Origin: Thermococcus sp. 4557 | GTDB taxonomy: Archaea; Methanobacteriota_B; Thermococci; Thermococcales; Thermococcaceae | Length of the DNA: 64,000 bases | Direction: 5' to 3' | Assembly (NCBI RefSeq): GCF_000221185.1 | Contig: NC_015865.1 | Span: 496,001-560,000 of the forward strand | Part shown: in pieces, positions 16,095 through 27,173 of the stretch | Layout of the letters: every line of letters starts with the position of its first letter | How positions within the stretch are numbered: position 1 is the stretch's first letter | The notes under the pieces: generated by a model | Seen by the model: the letters and a program-made list of their open reading frames with translations, nothing else | Databases searched by the model: none | What the model was told of the DNA's origin: nothing | Made by a program: the position numbers and the translations under genes

Positions 16095-18306
16095 CCTTGG
16101 TAATCTCCAGGAGTTTGCCCCTCACAAGAACCCGACCCCTTGAGGTGTAGTGCAGTTCTTTCCCGACCATCCGGAATTTCTCGGTACCAACGTATATATT
16201 CAAGGCATCCTCACGCGTGTCGGGATTGGGGAGGTTTCCATTATCATCTATGGCAATCCCAGAAAACGTCACGACAAGCTGAGCGGTGTCATTTTTAAGA
16301 GAGATTATGAAGCCACTGGCATTCGCCACAGCGGTAGCAGCCACATAAGCACCATCTTCGTTATACCATCTAACAAGAAAACTATCCCCCTCTAGCCTTT
16401 CCAGAACCATGCTGAAATTAAAGCTCTGGTTCGAGACAATTGGATAAACCTCAAAGGCCTCGTGTATTCCATCCAGGAGCCATAATTTTCCTTCCCCCGA
16501 TTCAGGGGTGAGCATCCTCGCAGGATAGTCAATCCGGGATACCAGGATTAAATCCCCATTCGAATAAGAGCCCGAAAAGATGGGGGTTCCATTTACCAAT
16601 GCAAACGATTTGATCGGGGAGTAGAGCGTATTTAAGTCAGAGTTTCTATCCGAGATCTTATCCATCCAGGTACCCAGTACGATGCAATCCACGCCGATTT
16701 TTTTAAGCTCTTCCACCAGCTGGTCTGAAGGGTATTCAGCCATGTACAGCAACCCAAATGAGTCAACGAACCACGGCGGAACATTGAGATCCAGATAATA
16801 AGCGTTCATCGGGTTTATTGAATATGCCACATTGCACGGATGGGACTTAAGGTAAGCATCAGCACCGTCTCTCAGGGATTTTGAGTGAATGCTCATGGGG
16901 AGTTCCAGGTTGCCGTGGGGGGCGTTGATGAGGAGTCCATAGTCGGTCATGGACATAAGCAGGAGAAACACTGTTCCAAACACCATGAGGTTCCTAAAGT
17001 TGACCATCGAACCGGCGGACATTATCACATCAAGGGCAAACAGATAAAACACCAGGATGAGAGGGATCAAAAACCTAAGGTTGGGGATTATTGGGAACAG
17101 CAGCAGATACATCACGAAATTCAACAGAAACAGGAGTGAGACGGCACTATCCCGTTTAAGCTGATTTCTCCTGAGCAGCAGCACTAGGATGACAGCGGTT
17201 AGGAAAAACATCGGAACGAAGACCGATGCACGTTCCTGAACGCCGGAATAGAATGTATTAATAACACTGCTGGAGAGCTGGAAGAGAGCGGCGAACGAGA
17301 AGTACCTGCTGCTCTGGAGAAGGTATGTCTGGTTTAGGTAATCGGTAGACACCCCGTATCCAAGCAGGAGCTCAACCACCGCCTTGGGGATCAGGAGAGA
17401 AAGCAGCAGGTACGCCGCAGGTTTTAAGTGCCCCATCGTCTCCCGGGTTATATGCACCAACTTCCCAACATATCTACAGCTGAATACGTAAATCGTCAGG
17501 AATGCCCATGCAACGACGATGAGCCCTCCAACGTATTTATGCCCCACTAGAGAAAACGGATGTACCCCCAGGAGCACGAGGATTTTCTCGGTAAACCACG
17601 AAGGCCAGGCCATTCGGAGCGAGACGAATGCAGCGGCAAGGAGCAGGTATAGCGCCATGACAACGAGGATCTGAGAGCTGGAAAGGACCGTCCGAAGGCC
17701 GGATTCGATGTACTCCCAGGATTTTTCCCCCAGCAGCATAAGCACGAACACAATGTACAGGGCCACAATATACGGTATAATCGTGAACTTGATGGCGCTT
17801 CCAATCCCAGCCAAGGCAAGGGAGAGATAGGCGTATTTAATCAAGCGGGTCTTTTTATATCTGACAAAATAATACATTGAAGAAATCACGAAAAGTTCCA
17901 CAAAGGTATCGTGCAGAACCAATCGATTGACGCGAAGTATCGTTGGGTCAAGAACCAAAGCAAGCGCGAACAGTGTTCCCAGTTTTTCGTCCCTAAGCTC
18001 GCTCCCAATTTTATACGCCAGGGCGATGGAAACTCCCCCTGCCACCACCGAAAGCATCCGTCCAACGATGTAGCTATCCCCAAAAACACGCAGCCATAAA
18101 GCCAGGATGTAGTAGTAGAGGGGAGGATGAACGGCAAAGATATCCCTGTATGGAAGGTATCCCTGGTTGATAAGTCTGGCTATTAAAAGGTAGGTGCCTT
18201 CATCGTAGTCGATGTATTCGTTCATCTGACTGATACTCATAGTCCGCAATACAATATAACCCGCCAAAATCATTAAAATTGCTGGAAGATAGTACTTCCT
18301 ATTCAT
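16072..18306 (-). CDS. GT-C fold membrane glycosyltransferase (ArnT/PMT-like)
   Basis: Large membrane protein of 744 residues with around a dozen hydrophobic spans and a beta-rich C-terminal domain. The first extracytoplasmic loop contains YIDYDEGTYLLIARL, the acidic motif expected for GT-C enzymes, and then VHPPLYYYILA, typical of the ArnT/PMT superfamily that uses lipid-phosphate-linked sugars. It probably glycosylates surface proteins or lipids; acceptor unknown. The ATG at 18306 overlaps the stop of the upstream gene (ATGA), implying translational coupling. Base composition is more AT-rich than the surrounding core genes, consistent with acquisition. Confidence 0.8.
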   Translation of the reverse strand: MNRKYYLPAILMILAGYIVLRTMSISQMNEYIDYDEGTYLLIARLINQGYLPYRDIFAVHPPLYYYILALWLRVFGDSYIVGRMLSVVAGGVSIALAYKIGSELRDEKLGTLFALALVLDPTILRVNRLVLHDTFVELFVISSMYYFVRYKKTRLIKYAYLSLALAGIGSAIKFTIIPYIVALYIVFVLMLLGEKSWEYIESGLRTVLSSSQILVVMALYLLLAAAFVSLRMAWPSWFTEKILVLLGVHPFSLVGHKYVGGLIVVAWAFLTIYVFSCRYVGKLVHITRETMGHLKPAAYLLLSLLIPKAVVELLLGYGVSTDYLNQTYLLQSSRYFSFAALFQLSSSVINTFYSGVQERASVFVPMFFLTAVILVLLLRRNQLKRDSAVSLLFLLNFVMYLLLFPIIPNLRFLIPLILVFYLFALDVIMSAGSMVNFRNLMVFGTVFLLLMSMTDYGLLINAPHGNLELPMSIHSKSLRDGADAYLKSHPCNVAYSINPMNAYYLDLNVPPWFVDSFGLLYMAEYPSDQLVEELKKIGVDCIVLGTWMDKISDRNSDLNTLYSPIKSFALVNGTPIFSGSYSNGDLILVSRIDYPARMLTPESGEGKLWLLDGIHEAFEVYPIVSNQSFNFSMVLERLEGDSFLVRWYNEDGAYVAATAVANASGFIISLKNDTAQLVVTFSGIAIDDNGNLPNPDTREDALNIYVGTEKFRMVGKELHYTSRGRVLVRGKLLEITKVTRSVRS

Positions 18307-19883
18307 CGCATATCCCCTGAGCATTGATGTATGACCGTCTCCACTTTGTTGTCAATACAATTAATAAATTTCGTATAGTTGTCCCCGGTTTTGTTGTAGC
18401 AGGATAACATAATCGCATTGGCATCAAGTAGGGTGTATGAGACATTGTGAAGAGCAGTGTAATTATGAAAGTATTCCATTGTAATATTATAATCCGGGAG
18501 AGATCTAACTACCAGCACAACAGAGCCGTTGGGCACATACACAGATTCAAAAGGCGTTACAATATAATACGTATGTACCCTATTAGCAAGATGTGGAAAT
18601 ACCATATTCTGGGTCGTTACTATACAGTCTGTTTCAGATAACTGCATTACAATGTTATCCAATACATTAAAATATGGTCCCCACTCACGATAAAGAGCCC
18701 CCAGTTCGTAAAAAGACTTACCCCTGACATATGGAGAAACATCAACTACATGGAACATTGGCGAGAATATTAGCGTAACCACAATTGTCATTGCGACAAT
18801 TTTTTTCAAGGTGATCTCAAAGTTATAACGCTTCTCTCTATTATTGGTTGAAAAACCAATATTTAATCTAAAGCTTTTGACGTCCTTTAGGTTATAAACT
18901 GAAAGTATGAAAAGCATTGGAATTAGCATGTAAGGATATTGGTATCCCAATATTAGCATTTCCGGTTTAGTAGAGGGTAGCAACTCAAACCATAATGGAA
19001 GTGAAGCCAAAAATGTATTAACATTCAATATAGACAGAAAACCTGTGCTTAAAATAGCCACAGTAAAGTAAACAATCACGTTACTAATATAAATGCGGCT
19101 TCCGTATCTTTTAAGCTTCCCATCACTAAGGTATGGATACTCACCACCATTGTAGTGTGGGATAATCACCAGCAGGCTAAAAAGTATCCAGAGGAATCCC
19201 ATCAGAGCCAATAGAGCAGAATACGGATCGTTCTTTACAATGTGTTTCCAGTTCTTGATTCTAAGCAGATCTGTAAACTTGTGTCTCCTCAGTATAAACA
19301 TTAACCCCAGACTTATTAGTATTAACCCAGCATCTTCTTTCACGGATAGAATTACCAACGAGACCAGAAAGAGCTTGGCATGCTCTTTTTTCTCATAATA
19401 ATATGGGATCAAAAAAATAAATGGTACTGCCAGGCTAACGGGATGAAAGTCAAACCGATTAATTCCATGGATAAACGGATTAACAATGTACATAACAGCA
19501 ATATAGAAAGCTTTCCTATCATCGAGAACAAACCGTGCAAATTTAAATAACATAACTGCTCCAAAACCCAACGCAATTGGCTGGATAATTAACAAGGTTT
19601 CAGCGTAAGGAAGAACCTTGTAAATTGGTACCAGGATAAGTAGCACTGGGCTATTATGAACACCAAAATGGGAATATGTCCCAATATCCTGCCATTCACC
19701 AGTGTTAAAAAGTAATCCCATTCTCTCGGCGGTTGTCCACAAAGACTGCATAAAAATACCTAAGTCGTAGCCAGAACTTAAATACATATAATGCCGAAGT
19801 ACTGAATACAGTGAAGCTACTACCACATAGATCATTACGATGACGTTTAAATACGTAACGTATTTGTTATTAATATCCCTCAT
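18303..19883 (-). CDS. DUF2079 family membrane protein (GT-C-like)
   Basis: A 526-residue protein with about 10-12 membrane spans. It has the DUF2079 signatures SSGYDLGIFMQSLW near residue 36, HFGVHNSPVLLILVPIYKVLPYAETLL near residue 72-98 and INRFDFHPVSLAVPF near residue 145. The family is distantly related to GT-C glycosyltransferases; substrate unknown. The C-terminal 100 residues carry several NxS/T sequons and an extracytoplasmic cysteine-containing tail. The gene is strikingly AT-rich compared with the GC-rich window and is coupled by an ATGA overlap to the following glycosyltransferase gene. Confidence 0.83.
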   Translation of the reverse strand: MRDINNKYVTYLNVIVMIYVVVASLYSVLRHYMYLSSGYDLGIFMQSLWTTAERMGLLFNTGEWQDIGTYSHFGVHNSPVLLILVPIYKVLPYAETLLIIQPIALGFGAVMLFKFARFVLDDRKAFYIAVMYIVNPFIHGINRFDFHPVSLAVPFIFLIPYYYEKKEHAKLFLVSLVILSVKEDAGLILISLGLMFILRRHKFTDLLRIKNWKHIVKNDPYSALLALMGFLWILFSLLVIIPHYNGGEYPYLSDGKLKRYGSRIYISNVIVYFTVAILSTGFLSILNVNTFLASLPLWFELLPSTKPEMLILGYQYPYMLIPMLFILSVYNLKDVKSFRLNIGFSTNNREKRYNFEITLKKIVAMTIVVTLIFSPMFHVVDVSPYVRGKSFYELGALYREWGPYFNVLDNIVMQLSETDCIVTTQNMVFPHLANRVHTYYIVTPFESVYVPNGSVVLVVRSLPDYNITMEYFHNYTALHNVSYTLLDANAIMLSCYNKTGDNYTKFINCIDNKVETVIHQCSGDMR

Positions 19884-20027
19884 TTAACCACCATTCAACA
19901 GATATCAAATGACTTAAAAATCTTATCGTTATATTCCCAAGTGTAACTCAACTTCTGTTATTAGCAAAGTATTTAAGTTAAAGAATAAGAAGTATAGGGC
20001 AAGGATACACGCATTAAGGTGATCCCC

Positions 20028-20588
20028 ATGCCGTTCCTCTCCTTCGGTTCGAAGAAGGATAAAATAAAAAAGCTCATCGAAGCGGAGCGCTTTGATGAGA
20101 TAGTTTCGATGGCAGTGAAGGACAAGAAGGCACTTAACGGACTCATCGAACTTCTCGACGACACTGCGCCGGGTATCAGGGGAGATGCTCTGCTGATTCT
20201 GGGAATGGTGGTTGAGCAGAGGGCAGATGTTGTCGAACCCCATGTCGAGAAGATATTCCCCAAAGCCATTGAGCTCACCAGAAACAGAAATCCCTACGTG
20301 AAGGAAAACGCCATGATCCTCTCTTACGAGCTTGCCCACAGGTTCCCGGACAGGATTAGAGACCTGAAGGGTACCATAATCGACGATCTAATCAACGAGC
20401 TCAGTGAAGGCGACAAGAACACGAAGGGGTTCGCTTTGCTACTGATTGGCGAGCTCGGGGCCAAAGAGGCAAAGGGTCACGTTGAAGAGCTCGTCAGCGT
20501 CGAGGACAAGGTTATACTCCCGTTCGAGGGCAAGAAATGGGTTCCGCTTGGGGAGATAGCCAAAGAGGTCCTTGAAAAACTTTCATGA
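20028..20588 (+). CDS. HEAT-repeat protein
   Basis: A 186-residue all-alpha protein with about four HEAT-like helical pairs, for example LIELLDDTAPGIRGDALLILGMVVE, KAIELTRNRNPYVKENAMILSYEL and NELSEGDKNTKGFALLLIGELG. HEAT arrays act as protein-interaction scaffolds; no enzymatic motif is present. GGTGA lies 5 nt before the ATG at 20028. It stands alone between a divergent membrane gene and a BofA-like gene; function unknown. Confidence 0.8.
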   Translation: MPFLSFGSKKDKIKKLIEAERFDEIVSMAVKDKKALNGLIELLDDTAPGIRGDALLILGMVVEQRADVVEPHVEKIFPKAIELTRNRNPYVKENAMILSYELAHRFPDRIRDLKGTIIDDLINELSEGDKNTKGFALLLIGELGAKEAKGHVEELVSVEDKVILPFEGKKWVPLGEIAKEVLEKLS

Positions 20589-20680
20589 ACTGAAATCGAA
20601 TTGATGTATTTCTTCCATCATTCCATTTCTGTTGCGAAAGATTAATAAGCCCGTTCGTTTTAACTACTTAAGGTGATACC

Positions 20681-20917
20681 ATGATAGCGGAGTTGCTGTT
20701 CCTGTTTTTCCTGCTCCTGGCCATCATGCTGGTGGTCAAGGTGGGCTTTGGCATAGTCAAGTACCTTGTGGCCAACGCCGTAATAGGCCTGATAATTCTG
20801 TGGTTCACGAACTGGATAGGAATATCGGACGTGCCGCTGACGGCGCTGAACGTTCTGGTGGTAGCCATAGGCGGAATCCTGGGCGTCATAGCCCTGATAA
20901 TAGTCTACTGGTTCTAA
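20681..20917 (+). CDS. BofA-like small membrane protein
   Basis: A 78-residue protein with two or three membrane spans and the SigmaK-processing inhibitor BofA family pattern: two N-terminal hydrophobic helices around KVGFGIVKYLVANAVIGLIILW, then PLTALNVLVVAIGGILGVIALIIVYWF. In Bacillus, BofA inhibits the site-2 protease SpoIVFB; archaeal homologues have no known role, though a site-2 protease gene lies 6 kb away. TATA element (gattaataagc) and GGTGA precede the ATG. Confidence 0.8.
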   Translation: MIAELLFLFFLLLAIMLVVKVGFGIVKYLVANAVIGLIILWFTNWIGISDVPLTALNVLVVAIGGILGVIALIIVYWF

Positions 20918-21018
20918 CCACATTCCCTTCCCGTTCCTAAACTTTTATAAATTCCCCGCTTTTTCATTCTCAAGTAGCGGAAACTGGCTGAAAAACGTTC
21001 TGAAGGGGAGTGATGCTC

Positions 21019-22266
21019 ATGTCTCACAAGTCAGCCGAGATGTATGAACTCAAAAAGAAGGTCGAGGAGCTGAAGGGTTATCGAGGTCGGGCCACCGAAC
21101 TGGTGAGCCTCTATGTTCCGGCCGGATACGACCTGAACAAGGTCATGCAGCAGCTGAGGGAGGAGTACGGAACGGCTCAGAACATCAAGAGCAAGTCAAC
21201 CCGAAAGAACGTCCTTGGTGCCCTTGAGAGGGCAATGCAGCACCTCAAGCTCTACCGTAAGACCCCCGAGACCGGTCTGGCCCTCTTCGTCGGAAACGTC
21301 AGCGAGCAGGAGGGCGTCAGCGACATAAAGCTCTGGGCGATAATCCCGCCGGAACCGCTTAAGGTCAGGCTCTACCGATGCGACCAGACTTTCATCACCG
21401 AGCCGCTGGAGGAGATGCTCCGCGTCAAGGACGCCTACGGCCTCATAACCGTTGAGAAGAACGAGGCCACCATCGGAGTTCTCCGCGGAAAGCGCATTGA
21501 CGTCATAGACGAGCTGACCTCCAACGTCCCGGGCAAGACGAGGGCAGGTGGTCAGTCGGCCAGGCGTTACGAGCGCATCCGTGAGCAGGAGACCCACGAG
21601 TTCATGAAGCGCATCGCAGAACACGCCAACAAGGCCTTCCTCCCCCTCCTCGAGAAGGGCGAGCTGAGGGGCATCATCATAGGCGGCCCCGGACCGACCA
21701 AGGAGGACTTCATAGACGGCGAGTACCTCCACCACGAGCTCAGGAAGAAGATAATCGGCGTCGTTGACATCAGCTACAGCGGAGCCTACGGCCTCAAGGA
21801 GCTCGTCGAGAAGGCCAGCGACATCCTGAAGGACCACGAGGCCATAAAGGAGCGCCACCTCATACAGAACTTCTTCAGGCACCTCGTCAAGGACACCGGA
21901 ATGATAACGTACGGTGAGAACGAAGTCAGGAAGGCCCTCGAACTCGGCGCCGTCGATACGCTCCTCATCAGCGAGGGCTACGACAGGGTCAGGGTCAGGG
22001 TCAAGTGCAACAGCTGCGGCTGGGAAGAGCTCAAGACCATGAGCGAGTCCGAGTTCCACGTTTACAAGAAAAAGCTGACCCACTGCCCCAAGTGCGGCAG
22101 TCAGAACCTCAGCTTCGAGAAGTGGGACGTCGCGGAGGAGCTAATAAAAATGGCGGAGGAAGCCGGCTCCGAGGTGGAGGTCATCTCCCTCGACACCGAG
22201 GAGGGCCAGCAGTTCTACAAGGCCTTCGGCGGAATAGCGGCGTTCCTGAGGTACAAGATTCAGTGA
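21019..22266 (+). CDS. prf1: Peptide chain release factor aRF1
   Basis: Archaeal class-1 release factor of 415 residues that reads all three stop codons and triggers peptidyl-tRNA hydrolysis. The stop-codon recognition motif NIKS is at 55-58, the catalytic GGQ at 177-179 ([15 protein letters not shown]), and the C-terminal domain has a zinc-binding-like CNSCG...CPKCG insertion near residues 331-358. I chose ATG 21019 ([12 protein letters not shown]), which matches the family N-terminus; other starts lie 6-9 bases upstream. A TATA box (cttttataaattc) lies in the preceding gap, and a T-rich tract follows the stop. Confidence 0.97.
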   Translation: MSHKSAEMYELKKKVEELKGYRGRATELVSLYVPAGYDLNKVMQQLREEYGTAQNIKSKSTRKNVLGALERAMQHLKLYRKTPETGLALFVGNVSEQEGVSDIKLWAIIPPEPLKVRLYRCDQTFITEPLEEMLRVKDAYGLITVEKNEATIGVLRGKRIDVIDELTSNVPGKTRAGGQSARRYERIREQETHEFMKRIAEHANKAFLPLLEKGELRGIIIGGPGPTKEDFIDGEYLHHELRKKIIGVVDISYSGAYGLKELVEKASDILKDHEAIKERHLIQNFFRHLVKDTGMITYGENEVRKALELGAVDTLLISEGYDRVRVRVKCNSCGWEELKTMSESEFHVYKKKLTHCPKCGSQNLSFEKWDVAEELIKMAEEAGSEVEVISLDTEEGQQFYKAFGGIAAFLRYKIQ

Positions 22267-22276
22267 GTTCCTGTGC

Positions 22277-22292
22277 GTCTTCTTTTTTCTTC
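22277..22292 (+). terminator. T-rich terminator after prf1
   Basis: A pyrimidine run dominated by T, with six consecutive T residues, begins 10 bases after the prf1 stop and precedes a convergent gene. Archaeal RNA polymerase terminates at such T tracts. No hairpin is required or seen. Confidence 0.5.
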
Positions 22293-22325
22293 AACCGCAA
22301 GGGAATTCAGGGAGGAGGCTTGAAC

Positions 22326-23207
22326 TCAGCCCAGCACCTCGGCGAGCAGCTTTCTTATATTCTCCCTCACCTCATCCCCGTCCATCATGTACGGGGGCCT
22401 GAGGATGGGTTTTATTGAGAAGCCGCGGAGCGACATGGCGAGCTTTATTGCCGAGCCAAAGGATGAGGCAACGTCGTAGACCCTGGACAGCTTTGCCAGC
22501 CTTCTGGCGTGCTCAAAAGCATCCTCGAACCTCTTTTCCTGGAACGTCTTCCAGAGGGCCAGGTGAACCTCTGGGGCGAAGTTGGCGCAGGCCATTATTC
22601 CCCCGTCCCCACCCAGGACGAGCGTGTTCAGGAAGTGCTGGTCGAGGCCTGTGAAGACCATGAAATCCTTTCTCTCGCCCTTTACCTCGAGGATTACGTC
22701 GCGGACATGGTTGACGCTGTCAATCGTCTCCTTCACGCCGGAGATGTTCGAATACTCGAGGGCGAGGCGCTTGATGAGGGAAACGCTGAGCGGGTTGGCG
22801 CAGGAGGGGATGTTGTAGAGGATGATCGGTATGTCAGTGCTCTCGGCCACGGTCGAGTAGTGGGCGAACAGGGCGTCGTCGTTCAGGGGGCAGTAGTAGG
22901 GGGGCGCTATCACGACGTAGTCGGCCCCTATGTCCTGGGCGTGCTTCGTAAGCTCAACGACCTCGAAGGTGTTTGAGGAGGCCGTACCGACCAGGTAGAA
23001 CGCCGACTTGACCAGCTCCCTGCCCCTCTCGGCGAGGAGCTTCCGCTCGTTCAGGCTCAGGCTCGTGAACTCGCCGGTCGTCGCGTTGATGAATATCCCG
23101 TGGACGCCGACCTTCTGGAGAAACTCGATGTGCTCCTCGAGGGCGGGGAAGTCAATTGAGTAGTCCTCGTTGAAGGGCGTTACAAGGGGCACCACAACAC
23201 CGCGCAT
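22326..23207 (-). CDS. DHDPS/N-acetylneuraminate lyase family aldolase
   Basis: Schiff-base class I aldolase of 293 residues with a TIM-barrel pattern. The catalytic tyrosine (Tyr131 in IILYNIPSC) and Schiff-base lysine (Lys159 in ISGVKET) are present, as is the FINATTGEFTSLSLNERKLL segment that corresponds to the GTTGE active-site loop. Substrate is open: dihydrodipicolinate synthesis, 2-keto-3-deoxy-sugar-acid cleavage or another pyruvate aldol reaction. No lysine-pathway genes are adjacent, which argues for a sugar-acid or other lyase role. ATG 23207 follows GGTGA. It is divergent from the ATPase gene. Confidence 0.85.
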   Translation of the reverse strand: MRGVVVPLVTPFNEDYSIDFPALEEHIEFLQKVGVHGIFINATTGEFTSLSLNERKLLAERGRELVKSAFYLVGTASSNTFEVVELTKHAQDIGADYVVIAPPYYCPLNDDALFAHYSTVAESTDIPIILYNIPSCANPLSVSLIKRLALEYSNISGVKETIDSVNHVRDVILEVKGERKDFMVFTGLDQHFLNTLVLGGDGGIMACANFAPEVHLALWKTFQEKRFEDAFEHARRLAKLSRVYDVASSFGSAIKLAMSLRGFSIKPILRPPYMMDGDEVRENIRKLLAEVLG

Positions 23208-23264
23208 GGGATCACCGAAGATTTTGGGGGAAGGGGGTATTTTAGGGTTCCGGGAAGTTTTTAA

Positions 23265-23299
23265 GTATCGGTACCGATACCAAGTATCGGGGGCGATAC
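23265..23299 (+). promoter_or_regulatory. Paired 16-bp palindromes in the ATPase promoter
   Basis: A perfect 16-bp palindrome GTATCGGTACCGATAC (23265-23280) is followed after 3 bp by a second element, GTATCGGGGGCGATAC (23284-23299), with the same 6-bp arms GTATCG/CGATAC. They lie directly after a TATA-like tract (tttttaag, 23257-23264) and end 2 bp before the ATG. Their centres are 19 bp apart, almost two helical turns. This placement suits a repressor site, or a site for the ATPase itself through its C-terminal winged helix. Confidence 0.7.
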
Positions 23300-23301
23300 C
23301 T

Positions 23302-24375
23302 ATGCTCTTTGACCCGAGACCAAAAGAGAGGAGGGAGGAGATGTTTGACAGAGAGGCTGAGCTTGATGCCATTCTCATGGGTATGGAGGAGTATCCGATA
23401 ACCCTTATCATAGGAATCCGCCGTGTGGGCAAGAGCTCCCTTCTAAAGGCGGCCCTCAACGAATATCGGGGAATCGGGCTCTACCTCGATGCCCGCAGGC
23501 TCTACGCGGCAGGGGGCGGAAACATAAGCGCCTCGGTGATGACTGACGAGCTTGGTAGAATACTCCTGGGAAGGGGTCGTTTTGGGTTCCTCAGGGGCAT
23601 AAGCGTTGAGAGGGTGAATCTCGGGGGGATTCAGATCAAACCCCGTGACATGGGGTTCATGGACGTCCTTGAGATTATCAACGGAATCGGGGAAAGAACA
23701 GGCCAAAAAGTCATCCTGGCCTTTGATGAGGCCCAGTATCTAAGATTCTACGGTTCCCGGGGCGGAAAGGACCTGCTGGCCGGCATAGCCCACGCCTATG
23801 ACTCAATGCCGAATCTGGGTTTCATATTCACCGGCTCGGAGGTTGGACTCCTCCACGACTTTCTGGGACTGGATGATTACTCAAGCCCCCTCTACGGAAG
23901 AATCTACGAGGAGGTTGAGGTCAGGCCGTTCCCGAGGGAGCTTTCCGAGGAGTTCCTCAGGGCGGGCTTCTCGGAGGTTGGGTTGGACGTACCGCAGGAT
24001 GACATCAAAAGAGCTGTTGATGAGCTGGATGGAATCCCCGGATGGCTAGTTGAGTTTGGATTCAATTACTGGAAAAAGGGAGACCCCAAAAAGGCCCTGG
24101 AAGCCACGATAGCAAAGGCGAGGAACATGATACGGGAGGAACTGCTAGAACTTGAAAAGCGCTCCCCGAGGTACACCCTCATCCTGCGTGGGGTCTCCAT
24201 CGGACTGTCAAGGTGGTCCGAGATACGGGACTATGTGGAGGCAAAGAGTGGCCCCATAACGAACGCCAGGCTGGGCAGCCTTATCAGGAACCTGGAAAAG
24301 ATGGGATGGATAAAGAAGGAGAACGGGGGGTACCGGATAATAGACCCCGTGGTGGAAAAAGTGTTGAGGGAGTGA
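23302..24375 (+). CDS. Archaeal STAND-type ATPase with C-terminal winged helix
   Basis: P-loop ATPase of the archaeal ATPase group (Pfam ATPase_2/AAA_14 type), 357 residues. Walker A is GIRRVGKSS (38-46), Walker B LAFDEAQYLRF near residue 178, sensor-like FIFTGSEVGLL near 215; residues 285-355 form a winged helix (RWSEIRDYVE...LIRNLEKMGWIKK). The N-terminus LFDPRPKERREEMFDREAE matches the conserved family start, so ATG 23302 is preferred over ATG 23341, though the latter has a strong GGAGG. Such genes are multicopy in Thermococcales and often linked to mobile or defence loci; function unknown. Confidence 0.86.
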   Translation: MLFDPRPKERREEMFDREAELDAILMGMEEYPITLIIGIRRVGKSSLLKAALNEYRGIGLYLDARRLYAAGGGNISASVMTDELGRILLGRGRFGFLRGISVERVNLGGIQIKPRDMGFMDVLEIINGIGERTGQKVILAFDEAQYLRFYGSRGGKDLLAGIAHAYDSMPNLGFIFTGSEVGLLHDFLGLDDYSSPLYGRIYEEVEVRPFPRELSEEFLRAGFSEVGLDVPQDDIKRAVDELDGIPGWLVEFGFNYWKKGDPKKALEATIAKARNMIREELLELEKRSPRYTLILRGVSIGLSRWSEIRDYVEAKSGPITNARLGSLIRNLEKMGWIKKENGGYRIIDPVVEKVLRE

Positions 24376-26394
<2,019 letters not shown>

Positions 26395-26408
26395 TTAGGG
26401 GATCTGGT

Positions 26409-27173
26409 ATGAAGAGGGTCGCCGTCCTGCTTGTGATGATCCTTCTGGTGTCCTCGACTGGATGCATCGGGGAAAAGGAGCAGGTTGAAACCACAGGGAA
26501 GCTGGAAGCCATGATCATGGAAGCCGAAGCCCTGGGGTGGGTCAAAACAGGAGAGGGGTACTCTGAAACATACGAACTCTCGATTTATCGGTTGCCCCTT
26601 GTGAAAATTCCCTACAGAATACTGCTCTTCAGAAAGCCCGCTTATGAGAACCGGCGAATGAAAGAGCTGGAGGGGCTTTTTGAATTCCTCAACATCAGCG
26701 AATCCATGAAAACTACCGAGTTCACCACTATGGCGATTGGATGGATTGACACGTCAGATGTGCCGGCCAAGGGGGCTCTGGAGCCCGTTCTCGAGAAGGA
26801 GATAAAAGATTCCCTCGATTCAGAAGTCGCGGGGATGTTGAATAAAATGGGACTCTCGATAATCTCAGAAGGGGGATGGAAGGAAAAGGATGGATTGATG
26901 CTTAAAAAACTGTCCGCAGGGTATCCCGTAGGAACGTTCAGGACTCCATATGGCACCGTTGATATGGGGAATGTGAAAGTGGAGATACGTGAATACATCA
27001 TCCAATCAACCAGCGGGTATGGTATTGTTATAGTCGCCGTTCCCGAGGACTACCACAGGAGGGTCACGCTGCGTCCCCTCGAGTTCGTTGAGGTCGAGGT
27101 CGAGATCGACTGGAACCTCCATGACGGTTCCCTGGTGTCGGACGCGGAGAGTGTGGCAGGGGTGGTTAAATGA
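26409..27173 (+). CDS. Putative surface lipoprotein of unknown function, paralogue of the next gene
   Basis: A 254-residue exported protein with an N-terminal lipoprotein signal: basic start, hydrophobic core VLLVMILLV, lipobox SSTGC (Cys near residue 19) followed by IGEKEQ. The mature part has a long alpha/beta domain with WIDTSDVP...LEKEIKDSLDSEV. The following gene has the corresponding VVDLSSVP...KVEKEVMGFIEDEV, so the two appear to be diverged duplicates. I chose ATG 26409 because it puts the signal at the N-terminus; an ATG at 26361 would add 16 hydrophilic residues. Stop and next start overlap (ATGA). Confidence 0.72.
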   Translation: MKRVAVLLVMILLVSSTGCIGEKEQVETTGKLEAMIMEAEALGWVKTGEGYSETYELSIYRLPLVKIPYRILLFRKPAYENRRMKELEGLFEFLNISESMKTTEFTTMAIGWIDTSDVPAKGALEPVLEKEIKDSLDSEVAGMLNKMGLSIISEGGWKEKDGLMLKKLSAGYPVGTFRTPYGTVDMGNVKVEIREYIIQSTSGYGIVIVAVPEDYHRRVTLRPLEFVEVEVEIDWNLHDGSLVSDAESVAGVVK

